Source of the DNA: Hyunsoonleella flava
GTDB taxonomy: Bacteria > Bacteroidota > Bacteroidia > Flavobacteriales > Flavobacteriaceae
DNA: 64,000 nucleotides
Reading direction: 5' to 3'
NCBI RefSeq assembly: GCF_004310325.1
Contig: NZ_SIRT01000003.1
Location: 186,001 to 250,000, forward strand
Below the pieces are notes generated by a model that was given only the letters and a program-made list of their open reading frames with translations, searched no databases and was not told the DNA's origin. Position 1 is the first letter of the stretch, and each line of letters opens with the position of its first letter. Position numbers and translations under genes: made by a program. Of the stretch, positions 18,152-27,771 are shown piece by piece.

Positions 18152-19510
18152 ATGCTTAATATAACCCATAACCAATTGAATAAGAAAATCGATTTAGGTG
18201 TTTTCAAATCTGGTAAGAATGTCTTGAATAAGGAGTACTATAAATACTTTAATCGATTCCTTTTGGCCGCGGCTATCATTATTTTAATTGTACTGTTTTT
18301 ACCTTGGACCCAAAATATTTCTGGTAAAGGCTTGGTAACAACATTAAAGCCAAATCAGCGTCCACAAACCATTCAATCACAAATACCCGGGCGAATAGAG
18401 GAATGGTACGTAAAGGAAGGTGATACGGTAAAAGCCGGAGATACCATTTTAAGAATTTCTGAAATTAAAAGCGATTATTTTGATGACAGATTGGTAGAAC
18501 GCACCAATCAACAAATCATAGCTAAATCATCATCCGTTGATGCTTACGGTGGAAAAGTTGAAGCCTTAAACAGACAGATTGCTGCCCTACAAAATGAACG
18601 GGGATTAAAGTTGGAACAAACCAAAAATAAATTGTTACAATCCAAACTAAAAGTGAAAAGTGACAGCATTGATTTAGAAGCTGCTAAAACCAATTTAAAA
18701 ATTGCTGAAACACAATATAATCGTATCGCCACATTGCAAGAGGAAGGCTTAAAAGCCGTAAAAGATGTTGAAGAAAAACGCCTAAAACTTCAAGAAACAC
18801 AGGCAAAGCTTATTTCACAACAAAACAAATATCTGGCAAGCCAGAACGAAGTAATTAATGCAGAATTAGAACTTTCTAGAACTAAAGCGTCATACGCCGA
18901 CAAGATTTCCAAAGCGCAAAGTGATATGTTTACCGCACAATCCGGTCAGTTTGATACCAAGGCACAGGTTACCAAGCTTGAAAATGCCAAAACCAATTAC
19001 GAGGTAAGAAACAGCCTATTATATGTAACCGCTCCGTTGAATGGTATCATAAACAAAGCGCTGAGAGGTGGTGTTGGTGTTACATTTAAAGAAGGTGAAG
19101 AATTAGTTGGTATTATGCCCATAAAGTATGATTTAGCTGTTGAAACCTTCGTACGTCCTATAGATTTACCTTTATTACATATTGGCGAGCATGTCCGTGT
19201 ACAATTTGACGGTTGGCCTGCTATAGTTTTTAGCGGTTGGCCAAATGTATCTTACGGTACATACGGCGCAAAAGTAGTTGCTATAGAAAACTTCATAAGC
19301 GATAATGGCAGATATAGAATTTTACTAGCACCCGACGAGACTGACCACGAATGGCCAGAAGCCATACGTGTAGGTTCAGGGGCCCAAACCATTGCTTTAC
19401 TGGAAGATGTACCTATTTGGTTCGAGCTATGGCGACAAATTAACAGTTTCCCTCCAAACTATTATCAACCTGAAGGAAGCAAAACAGCCTCAAAAAAAGA
19501 TAAAAAATGA
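18152..19510 (+). CDS. HlyD/membrane-fusion periplasmic adaptor
   Basis: 452 residues: one membrane helix at about residues 34-52, then a biotinyl-lipoyl half motif (GRIEEWYVKEGDTVKAGDTILRI), a long coiled-coil hairpin (about 110-280) and a beta-barrel (YVTAPLNGIINK, then VGIMPIKYDLAVETFVRPIDLPLL). It bridges the inner-membrane ABC protein to the TolC-type channel. It lies 11 bases after the ABC gene, and its stop overlaps the TolC start by four bases, so the four genes 15808-20910 form one operon. Confidence 0.9.
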   Translation: MLNITHNQLNKKIDLGVFKSGKNVLNKEYYKYFNRFLLAAAIIILIVLFLPWTQNISGKGLVTTLKPNQRPQTIQSQIPGRIEEWYVKEGDTVKAGDTILRISEIKSDYFDDRLVERTNQQIIAKSSSVDAYGGKVEALNRQIAALQNERGLKLEQTKNKLLQSKLKVKSDSIDLEAAKTNLKIAETQYNRIATLQEEGLKAVKDVEEKRLKLQETQAKLISQQNKYLASQNEVINAELELSRTKASYADKISKAQSDMFTAQSGQFDTKAQVTKLENAKTNYEVRNSLLYVTAPLNGIINKALRGGVGVTFKEGEELVGIMPIKYDLAVETFVRPIDLPLLHIGEHVRVQFDGWPAIVFSGWPNVSYGTYGAKVVAIENFISDNGRYRILLAPDETDHEWPEAIRVGSGAQTIALLEDVPIWFELWRQINSFPPNYYQPEGSKTASKKDKK

Positions 19511-20910
19511 GAGTAATCCTCGCAAGTATATTAGTTTTCTTTAGTGGTTTAGCCTCAGCCCAAGATTCTACAGCGGTTATCTCGTTAGCAGAATATTTAG
19601 GATATGTTAAATCCTTTCATCCTATCGTAAAACAAGCCAATTTGGTCATTAACGAAAGTGAAGCCAAATTAATGAAAGCTCGTGGTGCTTTTGACCCTAA
19701 GCTGGAAGTGGACTACGACAGGAAGAAATTTAAGAACACCGAATATTTTGACAGGCTAAACGCCACGTTTAAAATACCAACTTGGTTTGGTATAGAATTT
19801 AAAGGAAATTTTGAGGAAAATACTGGAGATTTCCTAAACCCTCAAGCCTTTGTTCCAGAGGACGGATTGTATAGTGCTGGTGTTTCTGTACCCGTAGCCC
19901 GTGGTTTGCTCACCAACAAACGTATGGCAATGCTTAGGCAATCGCGTTTGTACGTAAAACAGGCACTGGCAGACCGACAGCTACTAGTCAACAATATTCT
20001 TTATGAAGCTACCGTAACTTATTTTAATTGGTTACGTCGCTACAATGAAAAACGTGTTTATGAAGATTTTTTGCAAAATGCCGAAATACGATTTAATGGT
20101 ATCAAAAAAAGTCATGAAGTTGGAGACTTACCAGCAATTGATACTTTGGAAGCTAGAATAGCACTAAACAACAGAAAACTCAACTTAGAAAAATCTAGAA
20201 TTAAGTTTATAAAAGCCTCTTTAGAGCTGTCTAACTTTATATGGTTGAATGATAATACACCTGTAGAATTAGAGGATAATGTAATTCCTGATATTGACAC
20301 TTTTTTAACGGTTGATGAAACATTGAACACTTCTGGACTTGATATTGAAAGTTTTGATATTGAAAGCCACCCCAAACTACAATCCTTGGATTATAAGATT
20401 AGGAGCTTGAACATTGAAAAACGATTGAAGGCGAATAATTTATTACCCCAAATAGATTTGCAATACAATTTTTTATCTGAAACGCCCGATGTAGCCCGAT
20501 CGTTTAGCACTTCGGCTTACAAAAGCGGATTAAATATTAATTTCCCGTTGTTTTTAAGAAAAGAACGTGGCGATTTAAGGTTGGCCAAATTAAAATTACA
20601 GGATACCAGATTTGAAGTGCAAGACACTAGGGTAAGCCTACGCAATAAGATTGATGCCATTAATCAGGAACTGGATTCTTACGTGCTGCAAAGTGATTTT
20701 ACTGATGTAATTGTAGATGATTACGCTACAATGCTATCTGCTGAAGAACGCAAGTTTTTTCTAGGGGAAAGCTCCTTGTTTCTGGTAAACTCCCGAGAAT
20801 CTAAACTTATTGATGCGAAGCTAAAGGCCATTGAAATTGAGAATGATTTTTTAAAAACAAAAGCTAATTTGTTTAATGTATTAGCCATTCCTGACGGCCC
20901 AACCAACTAA
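19507..20910 (+). CDS. TolC-family outer-membrane channel
   Basis: 467 residues with a signal peptide (cleaved probably after ASAQ, residue 19) and the two repeated helical hairpins of outer-membrane efflux proteins. It should trimerise to form the outer-membrane duct of the ABC/HlyD system. The ATG overlaps the end of the adaptor gene by four bases. No clear terminator is visible after it; a T-rich stretch occurs at 20914-20932. Confidence 0.9.
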   Translation: MRVILASILVFFSGLASAQDSTAVISLAEYLGYVKSFHPIVKQANLVINESEAKLMKARGAFDPKLEVDYDRKKFKNTEYFDRLNATFKIPTWFGIEFKGNFEENTGDFLNPQAFVPEDGLYSAGVSVPVARGLLTNKRMAMLRQSRLYVKQALADRQLLVNNILYEATVTYFNWLRRYNEKRVYEDFLQNAEIRFNGIKKSHEVGDLPAIDTLEARIALNNRKLNLEKSRIKFIKASLELSNFIWLNDNTPVELEDNVIPDIDTFLTVDETLNTSGLDIESFDIESHPKLQSLDYKIRSLNIEKRLKANNLLPQIDLQYNFLSETPDVARSFSTSAYKSGLNINFPLFLRKERGDLRLAKLKLQDTRFEVQDTRVSLRNKIDAINQELDSYVLQSDFTDVIVDDYATMLSAEERKFFLGESSLFLVNSRESKLIDAKLKAIEIENDFLKTKANLFNVLAIPDGPTN

Positions 20911-21093
20911 GGGTTTTGTTTTTTCATTTTAAAACATTGCTTGATTTTTTCATAAAAAAAGGATAAATGGTTTTATTTAAGGGGTACTCATTAATAAAAC
21001 ATATATCTCCATGAGATACGATTTGTTCTGATCATATTCTATGAAAAAGAGGCAAGCGACTCCAATTAATTAAATCATTACTTCAGATTTACA

Positions 21094-22134
21094 TATTATT
21101 TAGTAGATTAATTTTAATTATTGTAACTTTTTCATCTCAATATAAACGCAAAAGAATGAAGAAAGCTGTCATTTTAATCCTCGCACTATCTTGTCTTTCC
21201 ATGGGAATGAAAGCTAAAAAAGCACTGCCTATTCTGGGAATAGCCCATGTGGCTTTTCAAGTATCAAGTTTAGAACAATCACGGGCCTTTTATACAGCTT
21301 TCTATGGTTTTGAATTCGCCTTTGCAGCCTACGAGGATAAGGAGGCTTGGTACTTGAAAATAAACGATGACCAGTTCGTGAAGTTGGTCTCAATGCCAGA
21401 TGGAACGAATGACAATCGGTTAGTGGAAGTTGCCTTTCAGGTTTCGGATATCGAAACAACTATTGATATGCTTAAAGAAAGAGGACTCAATCCAACGCCC
21501 GTCGAAAAAAAACCAGATGGGACATTGGCAACCGTTATCGTAGACCCAAATGGACATAATCTGATTTTTGTAGAATATACTGCCAGTTCTAAACAGACGC
21601 TAGCGCGAGGCAAGCATCTGGGATCCAGACGGGTTTCCGATCGTTTACTTCATGTTGGCCTTACAATTAGGGACGAGCAGGCGGCCAATGCACTTTATAA
21701 AGACGCCCTAGGCTTTCAAGAGATTTGGCGTGGATCTCGTGAGGATGGAGGTCCAGATGCTTGGGTGAATATGCAGATGCCTGGAGATAGAGGCGACTAT
21801 GTTGAGTATATTCTAGTAAACGACATGAAACTAAGTAGAAGACAAATGGGTACAATGCATCATATGTGTCTTTTAACTGATAATATTCGGAAGGCACATG
21901 GTGATATGCTGTTTAACGCCTTGCCCGATCTTGAACGCTACGAGCCCTTGATTGCTCGCAACAACCGCTGGGTTTGTAATGTGCACGATCTTGATGGAAC
22001 GCGTTGTGAATTAATGGAATCCAAAGAAGCTGTAAAAAAATGATGAATATATTAATACCTTCGCGTTTATTCCTAATGGGAGTGCTGCTTTTGATGTTGA
22101 ATCCATTTGTGCTTTCGTTAGAGGCTTTTGGTCA
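21094..22134 (+). repeat. Diverged long direct repeat, left copy (promoter, VOC gene, start of lyase gene)
   Basis: This stretch is repeated at 27708-28746. Homology begins upstream of the VOC genes (TTTAGTAGATTAATTTTAAT here, TTTAGTAAATTAACTTTAAT in the right copy), covers the whole VOC gene without gaps, and runs into the first 36 codons of the lyase gene. Orientation is the same. The VOC proteins differ at about 69 of 295 positions, so the duplication is not recent. Confidence 0.8.
21156..22043 (+). CDS. Exported double-VOC-domain protein, copy 1
   Basis: 295 residues with an N-terminal signal-like hydrophobic segment (about residues 4-18). Two vicinal-oxygen-chelate (glyoxalase/dioxygenase) domains follow, at about 26-142 and 160-290. 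The second domain keeps a full set of likely metal ligands, H166, E217, H236 and E285. In the first, H31 and E140 remain but K76 and E91 occupy the other two positions, so it is probably structural. The reaction is unknown; VOC enzymes include lyases, epimerases and dioxygenases. The lyase-family gene overlaps its stop codon, so they are translated together. About 77% identical to the protein at 27772-28659. Confidence 0.85.
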   Translation: MKKAVILILALSCLSMGMKAKKALPILGIAHVAFQVSSLEQSRAFYTAFYGFEFAFAAYEDKEAWYLKINDDQFVKLVSMPDGTNDNRLVEVAFQVSDIETTIDMLKERGLNPTPVEKKPDGTLATVIVDPNGHNLIFVEYTASSKQTLARGKHLGSRRVSDRLLHVGLTIRDEQAANALYKDALGFQEIWRGSREDGGPDAWVNMQMPGDRGDYVEYILVNDMKLSRRQMGTMHHMCLLTDNIRKAHGDMLFNALPDLERYEPLIARNNRWVCNVHDLDGTRCELMESKEAVKK

Positions 22135-23326
22135 AGATGCAACGGTTACTACCTCGACTGGAAAAGAAAGCCCTCGTTTCTTCGGTGCAAGACGTGGCGC
22201 CTTACCAAGTGTGAAACAAAGGATTGCCCAAGGTGACACTTTGCTTATGCCTGCATACAAGGCTCTATTAAAGACTGCTAATGAGGCATTAGCAACTAAA
22301 CCTCCAACGGTAACTGACAAAAAACGACATCCCGTCACAGGGAATCTGAATGATTACTACACTCAAGCTCCTTATCTTTGGCCCGACCCCTCAAAGTCAG
22401 ACGGTCTGCCTTACTTACCAAAGGATGGTATCATAAATCCTGAATCCCGAAACCCAGACTTTGCTGACTATTCGCGCGGTCAGGAAATAGGCCTCTTGGT
22501 AGAATCACTTGCCCTCGCTTATTATCTTACGGGCGAGGAGTCCTATGCTGCTCATGCTGCTAGATGTTTGCGGGTATGGTTTATCGATTCCGCTACTCGG
22601 ATGAACCCGCACCTGAAGTATGCTCAGGCTGTGCCCGGTAGAAACCAAGGACGCTATATTGGAATGATTGAAGCTGGTGGCGTAGTGCAAGCAGTAGACG
22701 CTGCAGGTCTATTGGATGGATCGCAACATTGGAGTGAAGATGATAGGGCAGCACTGGAGATTTGGATAGCGGACTTTCTAGATTGGTTTATGAATAGCGA
22801 ATATGGTCGTGAAGAGGCACAGATGCGACAGAATCACGGTACTATGTTCGATGTAAGAGTGGTGCGCTTAGCGCTCGCCTTAGGCCAGCAGGACCTAGCG
22901 CGTGAAAGACTAGAATCGGTAAAAGAAAACCGTATTGCTCGCCAAATAGAACCAGATGGCGCGCAACCCATGGAGCTGCGCCGTACCAAATCGTTTAATT
23001 ACTCCGAAATGAATTTGACAGGGCTTACCGAGTTAGCTACTCTTGGTGAATGGGTTGGAGTTGATTTGTGGATCTATGAGACGGCAGATGGCCGCAGTAT
23101 TAGGCGAGCATTGGAATTTCTTCGTCCTTATGTGGAGGCAGTGCAAGAAGGCTCCCCTCCTAGGGTTTGGCACTACAAACAGGTTGTTCCCTATTTACCA
23201 GAAATTCTTTCGCCTGCGTTTCGTATGGCGAGCATAGGGTATCAAGATGAGGAGTACGAATTGATTGTTTCGCAATTCGCTAATTTTAGAGCATCAAGCT
23301 TTCAGCTAACGCATCCGAAACAGTAA
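22040..23326 (+). CDS. Alginate-lyase-family protein (exported)
   Basis: 428 residues. A signal peptide spans about residues 1-31 (cleaved near AFGQ). The rest matches the alginate_lyase superfamily, an alpha-barrel fold. Visible landmarks are DYYTQAPYLWPDP, PESRNPDFADYSRG, the N265-H266-G267-T-M-F-D271 motif in the catalytic cleft region, and RRTKSFNYSEMN. The family cleaves uronate-containing polysaccharides by beta-elimination, but the actual substrate is not certain and alginate is only one option. Its ATG overlaps the VOC gene stop (ATGATG at 22040). A truncated in-frame relic of a second copy lies at 28656-29009. Confidence 0.82.
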   Translation: MMNILIPSRLFLMGVLLLMLNPFVLSLEAFGQDATVTTSTGKESPRFFGARRGALPSVKQRIAQGDTLLMPAYKALLKTANEALATKPPTVTDKKRHPVTGNLNDYYTQAPYLWPDPSKSDGLPYLPKDGIINPESRNPDFADYSRGQEIGLLVESLALAYYLTGEESYAAHAARCLRVWFIDSATRMNPHLKYAQAVPGRNQGRYIGMIEAGGVVQAVDAAGLLDGSQHWSEDDRAALEIWIADFLDWFMNSEYGREEAQMRQNHGTMFDVRVVRLALALGQQDLARERLESVKENRIARQIEPDGAQPMELRRTKSFNYSEMNLTGLTELATLGEWVGVDLWIYETADGRSIRRALEFLRPYVEAVQEGSPPRVWHYKQVVPYLPEILSPAFRMASIGYQDEEYELIVSQFANFRASSFQLTHPKQ

Positions 23327-23572
23327 TTTTGAGCTTGCTCCTCATGAAACTTTCGGTTAATGTATGTACTAATTAACACATCAATGGCGTCCCTGAATTA
23401 ATAACCGATTTTAAAAAGATTAAAAGAACATGAAGGCCATGGCAATATGTGCAAATACTGAAGATTTATACAAGGCTATGCGCAATCCATTGATATGAAA
23501 CCTTCTGACATAAGCATCTGTCAAACAAATATTTAATACACCTTAATAGTAAGGCAACTAACGAACACTACA

Positions 23573-24958
23573 ATGCAAAATCGAAGAAAATTTATTAAAA
23601 ACTCGTCCATGGCGACTATTGGATTGACATCTGGTTTACTATCATCTGCCATGTCTATGACATCGGTCATGGGGGCGAACGAAAAAATCCGGATGGGCTT
23701 TATCGGCCTTGGTAATCGCGGGACTCTGTTGTTGAACTGGTTTATGGAAAACCCTGATATTGAAGTGGTCGCCTTGTGTGATGTTTACGAACCCTACACC
23801 CTACGCGACCGCTCAAAGGTGGCCGCACGTTATCTTGAAATCGGCAAAGTCCCAAAAATGGGAGAAGAATTCGGATCGAATGTAAAACGCTATACCGATT
23901 TTAGAAAACTACTTGAGCAAAAAGATATAGATGCGGTATGTATCGCAACCCCAGATCACTGGCACGCGATACAGACGATTGCCGCTTTGGAGGCAGGAAA
24001 ACATGTGTATGTTGAAAAACCATTGACCATTACCATTCAAGAGGGTCGGGCCATGGTGAATGCACAAAAGAAATCAGGTAAGGTCTGTGCCGTCGGATTG
24101 AACCGCAGGGGCTCATCGATTTACCAGCACTTGGCCAAAGAAGTCCAGAGTGGCATTATCGGTAAGGTCACTACTGCCCGTGCACAGCGTACCAGCAATA
24201 TGTACCCTAACGGTATTGGTATGCTTCAACCGGAAGAACCGCCAAAAAATTTTGACTGGGATATGTGGTTGGGGCCTCGAGCTTTCCGACCGTATCAATA
24301 TAATATCGCCCCATATTTTTTCCGTTGGTGGAAAGAATACTCATCACAAATGGGCAATTGGGGGGTGCATTTTATGGATGTCATCCGTTGGATGTTGGAT
24401 GAGCAGGCTCCCGTCGCCATAACCGCTACCGGCGGAAAATTTGCGGTTCAAGATGATCGAAATATTCCCGATACCATGGAAGTGCTATTTGAGATGCCTT
24501 CAAAAACGATAATAAAATTCAGCATCCATGAAGCTAGTGCAGGTGGTGCTATTCCCGGAGGGGAAGTTGAATTACACGGGGCAAAGGGTAATTTAATCGC
24601 CGATCAAAATGGCTATTCGATATCATCCGCGCAACCCGGACAGTTTCAGACTTGGAACACCTTAGTCGAGCCAGTTGAAAAGAAATTGGAGGGTGGTACC
24701 GAGTTCGGAGATTTGGGAAGTAAAGAGAATTCCACCGGCAACCTCATCCGTAATTTCTTGGATTGTATAAAATATGGCGGAGAGCCACTTTGTTCGTTGG
24801 AAGAGGGCCATCGCTCCACGAGTTTTGCCCATTTGGCCAATATTTCATTGGAGCTGGGGCAGCGTATTGAATGGGATGCGGTCAATGAGCGTATAACCAA
24901 CAATGACAAGGCCAACGATTACCTGCAGTATGAATATAGAGCTCCTTGGAAACTTTAA
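23573..24958 (+). CDS. Exported Gfo/Idh/MocA-family oxidoreductase
   Basis: 461 residues with a twin-arginine-type signal (NRRKFIKNSSMATIG), so probably exported folded with its nicotinamide cofactor. The Rossmann domain begins at KIRMGFIGLGNRGT (about residue 38). The family signature is E148-K149-P150, and GVH266-FMD269 lies in the substrate-binding half. Such enzymes oxidise or reduce sugars and sugar acids, and some catalyse redox-neutral glycoside cleavage through keto intermediates. It is the first of three codirectional genes (gaps 12 and 4 bases), all with RRxFIK signals. The sequence is visibly richer in G+C than the flanking core genes. Confidence 0.88.
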   Translation: MQNRRKFIKNSSMATIGLTSGLLSSAMSMTSVMGANEKIRMGFIGLGNRGTLLLNWFMENPDIEVVALCDVYEPYTLRDRSKVAARYLEIGKVPKMGEEFGSNVKRYTDFRKLLEQKDIDAVCIATPDHWHAIQTIAALEAGKHVYVEKPLTITIQEGRAMVNAQKKSGKVCAVGLNRRGSSIYQHLAKEVQSGIIGKVTTARAQRTSNMYPNGIGMLQPEEPPKNFDWDMWLGPRAFRPYQYNIAPYFFRWWKEYSSQMGNWGVHFMDVIRWMLDEQAPVAITATGGKFAVQDDRNIPDTMEVLFEMPSKTIIKFSIHEASAGGAIPGGEVELHGAKGNLIADQNGYSISSAQPGQFQTWNTLVEPVEKKLEGGTEFGDLGSKENSTGNLIRNFLDCIKYGGEPLCSLEEGHRSTSFAHLANISLELGQRIEWDAVNERITNNDKANDYLQYEYRAPWKL

Positions 24959-24970
24959 ATTAATAAGGTC

Positions 24971-25924
24971 ATGACCAATCAAAGAAGAAAATTTATAAAA
25001 CAAACAGCTCTTGCAGCAGCAGCTGTTCCCTTTTCAAATGTTCTTGCAGCAGCCAAAAACGTACCAAAGTCAAAACCGTACCCTATCAGTTTCTTCACGA
25101 AACCGCTCGATAAATATGGCCCTGATTTCTTTATGGACACCCTTAAAATGGCAGGGACTGATGGACTGGATTTGACCGTTAGGCCTAAAGGTTGTGTGCT
25201 ACCAGAGCGCGTGGAAAACGATTTACCCAAAATTGTCGAAATGGCAAAACAAAAAGGACTGACTGTTGAGATGATAACAAGCAACATCACTAAGGCTGAT
25301 GTCACATTGGCGGAAAAAGTATTATCAACCGCTACCAAAAATGGGGTTAAGCATTATCGATTGGGATATTATAAATATGATAAAAATTTGGGTGTTCGGT
25401 CTTCCATTGAAAAGATAAAAAGCGAAATGGAAGCACTAGCCGAAATGAATAGACGTATAGGAATCCAAGGAGGCTATCAGAATCATGCGGGGACCTGGTT
25501 TGGAGCTTCTATGTGGGATTTAGCGGAAGTGCTTCAAGATATCCCTAAAGCGTGGATGAGTAGTCAGTTCGATATTCGACATGCGGTTTGCGAAGGAAAT
25601 AAATCGTGGATAATAGCTATGCAACTATTGGCGGAAAAAATAGGTTCGATTGCGATAAAGGATTTCACATGGGATATTGATGGAGGCCAATCGAAAGTCA
25701 AAAAACTTCCCCTTGGCGAGGGTATAGTCGATTTCGATTTATTTTTTAAAACCATAAAAACCTTGGGCATTGTTGCACCGATAACACTTCATATGGAGCA
25801 TGATTTACTAAGTACGGAGGACGAAGGATTATCGTTATTGCAACAACAGAAAATTTTGGTTTCAAAAATTAAAAAAGATGTGGATTTCATCCGCGAGAAA
25901 CTTAAAGAACATCAATTAAACTAA
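24971..25924 (+). CDS. Exported sugar-phosphate isomerase/epimerase-like TIM barrel
   Basis: 317 residues with a twin-arginine-type leader (NQRRKFIKQTALAAAAVPF, cleavage probably near VLAAA). The remainder is a xylose-isomerase-like TIM barrel; DGLDLTVRPKG, YQNHAGTWFG, SSQFDIRHA, IKDFTW and LHMEHD mark successive strands and likely metal ligands. Members isomerise, epimerise or lyse sugars and keto-sugars. A periplasmic location argues against phosphorylated substrates. Four bases separate it from the enolase-superfamily gene and 12 from the oxidoreductase gene, so a three-step periplasmic route is plausible. Confidence 0.85.
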   Translation: MTNQRRKFIKQTALAAAAVPFSNVLAAAKNVPKSKPYPISFFTKPLDKYGPDFFMDTLKMAGTDGLDLTVRPKGCVLPERVENDLPKIVEMAKQKGLTVEMITSNITKADVTLAEKVLSTATKNGVKHYRLGYYKYDKNLGVRSSIEKIKSEMEALAEMNRRIGIQGGYQNHAGTWFGASMWDLAEVLQDIPKAWMSSQFDIRHAVCEGNKSWIIAMQLLAEKIGSIAIKDFTWDIDGGQSKVKKLPLGEGIVDFDLFFKTIKTLGIVAPITLHMEHDLLSTEDEGLSLLQQQKILVSKIKKDVDFIREKLKEHQLN

Positions 25925-25928
25925 CCGT

Positions 25929-27329
25929 ATGGAAAATAACTCACGAAGAACCTTTATCAAAAACGGACTCTTGGCATCCGGAGCCATGGCCGTTGGCCAC
26001 CCAGGAAATCTTTTTGCCAATTCAAAAGAACAAGCATTGAAAAACATTACTATAAAAACCGTAGATTCTAATTTCGAGAGAGGACCCCTCATCCGCCCCT
26101 TTGGGTTTAAAGGAGGTTATATGTCGGAAATCTGGCAAACCATAAGCTATCTTGAAAGTACTTCGGGACAGCATCAAATTGGTCTTTGTACGCAAAATGT
26201 CCTCTGGTCGGACGCGAAGGTTTTTGCCAATAATTCTGAGAGTGCCGGCAATGCGCTGATGTATGCCATAACGGAACGAGCGCAACAAATGATCAAAGGG
26301 CAAAGTTTTACAAGTCCCGTTGATTTGCTTGATGAAATGCTTCCCGAAGTTTACGAATACGCCAAGAAAGTAACGTCCAATCCGAATCTGAGAAAGACTT
26401 TTGCTTTGAATGCATTGGTCGGTGTTGATAATGCCTTATGGCTTTTGTATGCCCAAGAAAATGGATTCAAGACTTTCGATGATATGATTCCGAAGGTTTA
26501 TAAACCATCTCTTTCCCATAATCATGAAAAAGCGGCGGCCATTCCATTGATGGCGTACACGATTCCCATCGATGAAATCAAAACAGCGGTGGATGAAGGC
26601 TATTTTTTTATGAAAATAAAAATCGGGCAACCAGGTACACAAGCAGAAATGCTTGAAAAGGATAAAGCCAGATTGTCGGCCATTCACAAAGCCATTGGCG
26701 ACGTACGCACACCCTATTCCAAAAATGGAAAATTACCTTATTATTTTGATGCTAATGGAAGATATGAGAAGAAAGAGACTTTGCTACAGCTTTTGGACCA
26801 TGCCAAAAAAATAGGTGCTTTCGAACAAATAGCCATCATCGAAGAACCTTTTGCCGAAGAGCTTGAATTCGATGTTTCTGATATTCCAGTTCGGTTAGCG
26901 GCCGATGAAAGCGCCCATACCGATGAAGACGCCATTAAGCGAATGGAAATGGGCTATAAGGCCATAGCTTTAAAGGCGATAGCGAAAACCTTAAGCATGA
27001 CAATGAAAATCGCTCAAGCGGCTTATGAACGTAATATTCCCTGTTTCTGCGCCGACCTAACGGTCAATCCAATATTGGTCGAATGGAACAAAAATGTAGC
27101 GGCACGACTAAAGCCATTCCCAGGAATGGGAAATCTCGGTCTTGTTGAAAGTAACGGCCATCAAAACTATAAAAACTGGAAAATCATGTTGACATACCAT
27201 CCACATTCAAATGCCAGCTGGGTAAACGCGAAAAAAGGTGTATACGAGTTGAATGAGGATTTCTATGCGAAAAGTGGCGGTATTTTTGACCGCTCGGAAC
27301 ATTATGAATCTATATTTGCAAAGCACTAG
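25929..27329 (+). CDS. Exported mandelate racemase/muconate-lactonizing-type enolase-superfamily enzyme
   Basis: 466 residues with a twin-arginine-type leader (NSRRTFIKNGLLASGAMAVG). Enolase-superfamily residues are visible: the K229-I-K231 pair at the end of the second barrel strand, metal ligands in DANG (D274), IEEP (E305) and ADES (D326), and lysines in YKAIALKAIAKTL. The last suggests the muconate-lactonizing/dipeptide-epimerase branch more than the His-Asp mandelate racemase branch. Reactions in this superfamily start by removing the proton next to a carboxylate, such as sugar-acid dehydration or epimerisation. Export of such an enzyme is unusual. A large hairpin follows at 27418-27481. 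Confidence 0.85.
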   Translation: MENNSRRTFIKNGLLASGAMAVGHPGNLFANSKEQALKNITIKTVDSNFERGPLIRPFGFKGGYMSEIWQTISYLESTSGQHQIGLCTQNVLWSDAKVFANNSESAGNALMYAITERAQQMIKGQSFTSPVDLLDEMLPEVYEYAKKVTSNPNLRKTFALNALVGVDNALWLLYAQENGFKTFDDMIPKVYKPSLSHNHEKAAAIPLMAYTIPIDEIKTAVDEGYFFMKIKIGQPGTQAEMLEKDKARLSAIHKAIGDVRTPYSKNGKLPYYFDANGRYEKKETLLQLLDHAKKIGAFEQIAIIEEPFAEELEFDVSDIPVRLAADESAHTDEDAIKRMEMGYKAIALKAIAKTLSMTMKIAQAAYERNIPCFCADLTVNPILVEWNKNVAARLKPFPGMGNLGLVESNGHQNYKNWKIMLTYHPHSNASWVNAKKGVYELNEDFYAKSGGIFDRSEHYESIFAKH

Positions 27330-27771
27330 TTAAGTTTAAAAATTATTGCATTAGCTATTTCCTTTGGTAGGTTCTTGACAACTTGATATTCCAATAAAAT
27401 TTTTGCAACCTTAAGAGGAAAAGAGGTCTGTCAAGTCTAGTAAGTCCCTAGCTTGAAGACCGTTTTAGTTCGCCTCTTTTCTTCTGGCAATTTAATAATT
27501 CAAAGTAAAGATGACCTTTAGCTCTAATTTGTAAAAAAATTCAGTACCATAATATTAACCTGTGTGTTCATCCTCTCTTTTGTGCTTTCTTGTTTATATT
27601 CTAATTTGGTGAATTATAAACTTAAGGTGTTTATAAAAAAACGATAAGCGAATCTTAAAAAAAAGGAAAGCAAATGGAAGTAATTAAGTCTGTACTAGAG
27701 GTCTAAATAATATTTAGTAAATTAACTTTAATTATTGGAAATTTTCAATCTCAATAGAAACACAAAAACGT
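27330..27771 (+). other. Non-coding gap with a structured element and the copy-2 VOC promoter
   Basis: No gene is visible in these 442 bases. At 27418-27481 there is a long nested hairpin. GAAAAGAGG (27418-27426) pairs with CCTCTTTTC (27473-27481), and inside it GTCT-G-TCAAG (27426-27435) pairs with CTTGA-AGAC (27452-27460). Twelve unpaired bases lie on the right arm. It could end the upstream three-gene transcript. From about 27708 the sequence is homologous to the region before the first VOC gene. Confidence 0.55.

Noticed and set aside
23430-23498. A 22-codon ATG frame between the lyase and the Gfo/Idh/MocA gene
   Set aside because: Too short, no recognisable family and no ribosome-binding or promoter signal beside it. 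The 246-base gap 23327-23572 shows nothing else convincing.
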